A DNA stretch of 64,000 bases from contig CP053150.1 of NCBI GenBank assembly GCA_014607495.2, forward strand, positions 11,738,495 to 11,802,494, written 5' to 3'. This stretch comes from Carposina sasakii (lineage: Eukaryota > Arthropoda > Insecta > Lepidoptera > Carposinidae). Under the pieces are notes generated by a model that worked only from the letters and a program-made list of their open reading frames with translations, ran no database searches and had not been told where the DNA came from. Shown here in pieces: positions 59,566 to 64,000 of this stretch (position 1 is the stretch's first letter; each line of letters begins with the position of its first letter). The position numbers were made by a program, and so were the translations under genes.

Positions 59566-59754
59566 CTAGTTTATATGATGCTGTGGCCTAGGCTTTAGCT
59601 TCATGTGGGCTCTGCGATTCTCTCGGGATCGGCGCCGGCGCAGCTTTCTGCTCGACTGAGTAACATACGATACCTCGCACTTTACACAGATTACCCGCAG
59701 GCTGTGTTTGATCAACGGTACATAATCTTGACTTCCACATTCTAAAACGTCCTT
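59566..59754 (-). CDS. Possible terminal coding exon, Cys- and Arg-rich (weak candidate)
   Basis: On the minus strand an acceptor-like AATAAGCTCTTCAG after a T-run is followed by 62 open codons to TAG: KDVLECGSQDYVPLIKHS, VICVKCEVSYVTQ, then a strongly basic RKLRRRRSRENRRAHMKLK. It is GC-richer than its surroundings and has the look of a 3' exon. No upstream exon was found to join it, the phase is unknown and the family is not recognised. It could equally be a fragment of an unrecognised repeat. Confidence 0.25.
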   Translation of the reverse strand, partial: KDVLECGSQDYVPLIKHSLRVICVKCEVSYVTQSSRKLRRRRSRENRRAHMKLKPRPQHHIN

Positions 59755-59957
59755 CTGAAGAGCTTATTTAAAAAAATTAAGTAGTAGGTAATAAAAATAA
59801 CATATATTACTAATCCCATCAGTAGCTGTATTTTCTAGGACCTGACCGTTAAACATTCTGTCTGGGTTCAATTTATACATAAAATGAAATCTACAAAATA
59901 ACAATATATTTATCACTTTTAGTATAAGGGCATCTAATACGCAGTAATTCACTTATA

Positions 59958-60324
59958 CAGGGTGTTTCTTCGTTGCCACCCTTAACGAAGGGTGCGTACT
60001 CTATACATCAAGTAAAGTAAGTTTATGCCTAAAAAATGCTGAGAAAAGATGTAAATTTTTTTGAAAATAAATTTTTGATTACTTGATCGGGTGAAATTTA
60101 TAGTATCCAGTATTTATGCTAGTTTTTTCATAGACAGATATTAATAATTTCTTTTGAAAAAATTTTGCTACGCGCGTCAATGTGCATTAATGCAGAAAAA
60201 CGCAGTCTATTTAATCAACTTTGGACCCTAATATCTTAGGAACCAGACACTACCCATGGAGAAAAATGATTGTGATTATGAGGAGATTCCGTTTCGGGAA
60301 AGTTGACGACCAAAAATCACCCTG
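59958..60324 (+). mobile_element. MITE family B, copy 4
   Basis: TA-CAGGGTGTTTCTTCGTTG to GACCAAAAATCACCCTG-TA, with TTACTTGATCGGGTGAAATT and TGCTACGCGCGTCAATGTGC inside. The TIR ends are intact, which makes it one of the best-preserved copies. Confidence 0.87.
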
Positions 60325-60329
60325 TATAA

Positions 60330-61200
60330 ACATAGGTACATTTTAATAAAAGTTTATGTTTTATGAAACGAGTTTCAATAAAAAATTGATGTTCAGTTTA
60401 CGCGAGTTCTACGAATGCACATTTTATTTGCCGTCGCCCGTTCAACTATTGTTCTTACATTCCAATGTTCTGCTTGAAAATAATCAATTTATCGCTCGCA
60501 CAGGCTGGTGTGCCTAATATGAAACATTATATCCTATTCTTACATCCTAAATAATAAACCTAATTAACAATGACCAAAGATTCTCACGCGCTTTATAAAT
60601 TTATTCGCGCCATTAAAGTGTTTATAGCTATTTGACAACAATTGCGAATCAGCGGTAAAGAGAGTTGGAAGTGATGCGTGAACACGCGCGCCTTAGCGCG
60701 GTTAGCCCGTTGGCCCACCACGCGTGGCCAAAACATTTGGCTTACACGAGGACGCGGATCTGACGCACGGCGATCAGCCCATCCTTCCAGGAAATCCAGT
60801 TTAGAACTGACCTTTCACAGTATCTTGCCTGTTTAAAGCCACGACTCGTCAAACCCACACGCCAACAAAAAGATTTCAACGCGCTCTCGTGCCTCTATCT
60901 CTTTAGTATTCATGGCAAACTTTACGATACCGACGAACACACACATTTGGAAAGCTTTTGATTGAACATGGTCACAAATCTTTTTTTATTATTTATGTTC
61001 GCTTCGGACTCAGTCAAAAATGTTAGAGCTTATTTCAAATTGTCAATTCAATCAAAAATAAGAGCTAAGTAGGTAGTCTATTTTGCCCACCCAGACATTG
61101 AGGTATATGAAATTAAAGTCTAACAAATTTTAGGCAAAAATGCACTCAAGGTGTTTTTTTTGCTGTGGGTGTTACTCAAATCTAGGCTGTTTACCCCCTA
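60330..61200. other. No gene seen; GC-richer block
   Basis: 60660-60850 is CpG-rich (GAACACGCGCGCCTTAGCGC, GGCCCACCACGCGTGGCC with an internal palindrome). No open frame, repeat family or promoter pair could be supported. Confidence 0.4.
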
Positions 61201-61204
61201 TTAA

Positions 61205-61335
61205 TTACAATAATATTATAAATACGAAGGTACGTATATTTGTTTGTTACCTATTGTTAGGAGTAGATAGGTAGGTAGGAGTAGGTATGGACATAGGTAT
61301 GCCACATTCTGTAGTCCACGCGGACGAAATCTAGC
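61205..61335 (-). repeat. Deleted copy of the type 2 retroelement tail
   Basis: AATAATATTATAAATACGAA at one end and CTGTAGTCCACGCGGACGAA, ATCTAGCTAATAG at the other match the ends of 62311-62542, with the middle lost or replaced by a TAGGTAGGTAGGAGTAGG microsatellite. Confidence 0.6.
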
Positions 61336-61410
61336 TAATAGACTAATAGGACTGAAAGAGGCGAAATGAGTCTAAGTTACAAACTGAGATTTAATAATAA
61401 ACTTAACTTA

Positions 61411-61853
61411 CAAATACTGAAATGCTGAACAAGTACCATTCTGTTGAGTTATATGACAGTGTTATTACTCGCAGGAAATGTATTTTTGATTACATTATTA
61501 ATAATCTTTGCTCTCTGCGCCAATTGTATCGGGCGATCCTGTGACTAATTAAATGGGTTTTTATGTGACACATTGCTGTTTTTTGGATCACTTGTGACTT
61601 TCCATTATGGTTGATCAGTTATTTGAACTTTTTAGAGAGGTATTTTTTTTAAATCATCTTTTGGTTAAAGTTTTATTTTTAAGTCATTATCTAAGGCCTA
61701 ATTAAACGAACTATACTCTTTTTTTCCTAATAATATGAAAAAAAAATCGGAAAATTTCGGAATTTTCCTGCGAAAATTTTCAACGTTTTCCACCTCGGAA
61801 TCTTGGTCTGAAGTCATGGATCAATATTTGCCTGGCTGTCACAAACACCTGTA
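61411..61853. mobile_element. MITE family A, copy 2 (left TIR lost)
   Basis: CAAATACTGAAATGCTGAAC onward follows 9246-9721 closely (TTATTACTCGCAGGAAATGT, GGCGATCCTGTGACTAATTA, TGGTCTGAAGTCATGGATCA) and ends TATTTGCCTGGCTGTCACAA, ACACCTG. About 22 bp of the left terminus are missing and the right end has lost one C. Confidence 0.83.
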
Positions 61854-62310
61854 TATAGCTCGAATAATTGTCTACGTACTTGAGTTATTTTTTGTGTTTT
61901 CAAACCTACACAATTTTAATAGCCAGTAACTAAAACTGTTAATCCCTTTCGCTATTAAAATAGCCAATAAATCATGAAGGTCTCGGTTAATATTTTAAAT
62001 CAACTGACTATAATTTAGGATTTAGGAGAAACAAACTTTACAAAAAATATTGTAGATACTCATTTGTTCCAAGAATTTGTTTTATGACCGAAGTGAGATA
62101 ATTATAGTGTGTTATGCTGATATGCAAAAGCATAAAGATGTTAGAAAAAATGTATGAGGTCATATTTTATGTGTTAACACTTTTAGGTTTATTTGTTTGT
62201 CTGCGTATTTGTTCATATCACGCACTGCTTCGCACCTACGATAGTTTCAGCCATGAGAAGTCCACTGCTAAGCGTAGATCTCCCCCAATAACCTCCTCAG
62301 TGATTGAATC

Positions 62311-62542
62311 ATACTAATATTATAAAGGCGAAAGTTTGTGAGTATGGATGGATGTATAGATGTTTGTAACTCTTCCACGTAAAAACGGCTAGAGCGATTT
62401 GAATAAATTTACCATGGAGTTAGCTGGTACCCTGGATTAACACATAGGCTACTTTTTATCCCGGGAAAATATTTTTATCTCGGATTTTGACATTTTGTTT
62501 TTTCTGCAGTCCACGCGGACGAAGTCGTGGGCGTCCACTAGT
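62311..62542 (-). repeat. Interspersed retroelement tail, type 2 (complete-looking)
   Basis: ATACTAATATTATAAAGGCG, CCACGTAAAAACGGCTAGAG, ACACATAGGCTACTTTTTAT, CAGTCCACGCGGACGAAGTC and CGTGGGCGTCCACTAGT. Reverse orientation of 8791-9018 and 18185-18402, and the best preserved of the three. Confidence 0.82.
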
Positions 62543-63089
62543 CTTACATAATGTATTTCATGAAATTATTAACTTGAGTTTTGAGGGCAAAGAGGGCTCT
62601 TTGGTAATAATAAAAATTCACCTTAGAATAGGCGGTGGAAGGTTAGGAAATCTGAAATACCAAGGGCTAGTTGAAACTTAAATACTAGATTTTATATAGC
62701 TTTAGCACATAACCAACTTGGCATCCAATAAATCAACAAGAGGCACGCAACAAACTAATGAAAGGGTCCCAAGAAAGGTACATTGTTGGGCTCGTAGCCT
62801 TGACCCTGGCTCTATTCAGATGTCCTTATTATTCCGCACTTGTGTCCATTAAGAGCGAGATGCAACTTTTAGAGTATTATACAAAGAGTAAAGTCCATAA
62901 ATAACGTGAGGCGAGTACAGTCGGCTAATGAATTACGATGGAGGGTTATATTATAATGGCGGGCGACGGCCGCGGGCTGGCGCGGGCATGGATGAACGAC
63001 ATACAGGAGTTGGTATAAAGGCCAAGATCCCAGGACCTCCAGATGACTTATGATGATTACCTATATTGACTTCAGATGATCCACTTGAT

Positions 63090-63240
63090 TTATGTGCCTA
63101 TGTCCCCTAGACGGGGCTGAGGGCCCTCCACAGATTTCCACCATCCCATTCGGTTCTGAGCTTCGCGTTTTAATTCGCTCCAGATATCACATTATCTCTC
63201 AAATGCTGCATCTCCTTCGGTGCATGTCGGTGAACATCAG
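63090..63240. repeat. LINE-derived interspersed fragment
   Basis: TGTCCCCTAGACGGGGCTGA, CTCCACAGATTTCCACCATC and TTAATTCGCTCCAGATATCA form a block I recognise as recurrent in lepidopteran genomes, antisense to RT-type elements. It has no intact frame. Confidence 0.5.
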
Positions 63241-64000
63241 AATGACGGGTGTACGTAAAAAAATAGTAATTCTATACACATGAAAGCAATATTCTAGCAA
63301 TGTGAGGAATGTGCGTAAAATTTGAAGCAATGTGCTTTTAAAAAACTAGGGTTATTTCAGAAAGTTAATGAGCCGCCAGCCTGATATCATGAGCAAATGA
63401 CTTACTATCTAAGGTTGAAAACATTACCATAACAATGTTCCTGCAATGTGCTCAAATATACCAAAATCACAATCGGATGCGGTGAAAGGTTTAAAGGTAA
63501 TTTTAATGCTAAAAAATTGAAATTTCAACGTCTGCTGCTTCGAAATAGCCAATATTTCTACCTATTCCTCTGATCGCCTGTATGAAATCAGCAGGCGTTG
63601 GAATTTCGAATTTTTAGTATTAGTCATTGTTTTTTACATCTGGTCTCACTATTCTAAACGTGGCTGTAGAATCTCCTTCGTGAACCTACAGTGGTGGCTA
63701 TTTTGGGAGCACAGCCGTTTCAGGGTGTAGGTATATCTAATTCACTCAATTTGTTCAACCAATCCAAAAATCTGTCCAGTAACAAGTAAAGGACAAACGG
63801 AAGGGTAACTTACTCTATGATGGGAGACAAATGTTAGCCTATTACTGGCTCATACTGACCTGCGAAGGCTACATTTGCTGTTTATATTATATCTCCTCAT
63901 TGTTCTTCGTACATGTCCGCGCGGCCAGACCAGCATTACTCATCCGATGTCGCTTGTGACCGCGGCTTACCCATACAAAACTATTCTGCAAAACCATACA

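Larger units (their letters stand above)
61860..64000. other. Right edge, repeats only
   Basis: Apart from the retroelement tail at 62311-62542 and the LINE fragment at 63090-63240, nothing is supported. 62940-63010 is GC-rich (GGCGGGCGACGGCCGCGGGC), and 63520-63605 has CAACGTCTGCTGCTTCG facing GCAGGCGTTGGAATTTCG, a small inverted repeat. Confidence 0.4.

Noticed and set aside
1..64000. CRISPR array, bacterial operon or phage features
   Set aside because: Intron-exon structure and repeat families are those of an insect nuclear genome; no evenly spaced direct repeats with unique spacers were seen.

Overview
The window looks like a lepidopteran (moth or butterfly) nuclear genome. It is AT-rich and its genes are split into short exons by GT-AG introns. 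The intergenic space and introns are full of families typical of Lepidoptera: tRNA-derived SINEs, RTE- and jockey-like LINE relics, retroelement tails carrying the CGCCCGCGACTTCGTCCGCG-type block, and many terminal-inverted-repeat MITEs. No operons, CRISPR arrays or stand-alone tRNA genes are visible. All gene models below were built by hand from splice signals and codon phase.

Layout. (1) 1-8.5 kb: the 3' end of an unknown gene (2-133, +); a three-exon secreted Pro/Gln/Ser-rich protein with a 10-residue FPQ repeat (1234-6329, -), whose long intron holds a dead RTE LINE set between arrays of a degenerate ACCAAAATT motif; and a three-exon secreted acidic protein of unknown family (6705-8385, -). 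(2) 8.8-12 kb: MITEs, a jockey-like LINE C-terminus and a SINE, then a CpG-rich block (about 11.88-12.0 kb) that may be a promoter. (3) 14.1-30.4 kb (+): a cytosolic carboxypeptidase of the Nna1/AGTPBP1 (CCP1) type, followed through 18 exon positions in unbroken phase. It carries two homologous, symmetric exons (24014-24181 and 24216-24389) only 34 bp apart, which look mutually exclusive. Its last visible exon ends just after the HPGE zinc motif, and the rest of the catalytic domain was not found in the window. (4) 31.1-51.8 kb (-): a secreted C-type-lectin-domain protein of 334 residues in six exons with a 13.6 kb first intron and a clear TATA plus TCAGT promoter. (5) 52-64 kb: no convincing gene; MITEs, LINE tails, two weak coding candidates and some non-repetitive GC-richer blocks.

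The genes do not form a pathway. Three encode secreted proteins (two structural-looking, one lectin-like) and one encodes an intracellular tubulin-tail-processing enzyme. The strongest new observation is the mutually exclusive exon pair in the carboxypeptidase N-terminal helical domain. The second is the apparent end of that gene before its third zinc ligand, facing the lectin gene tail to tail.
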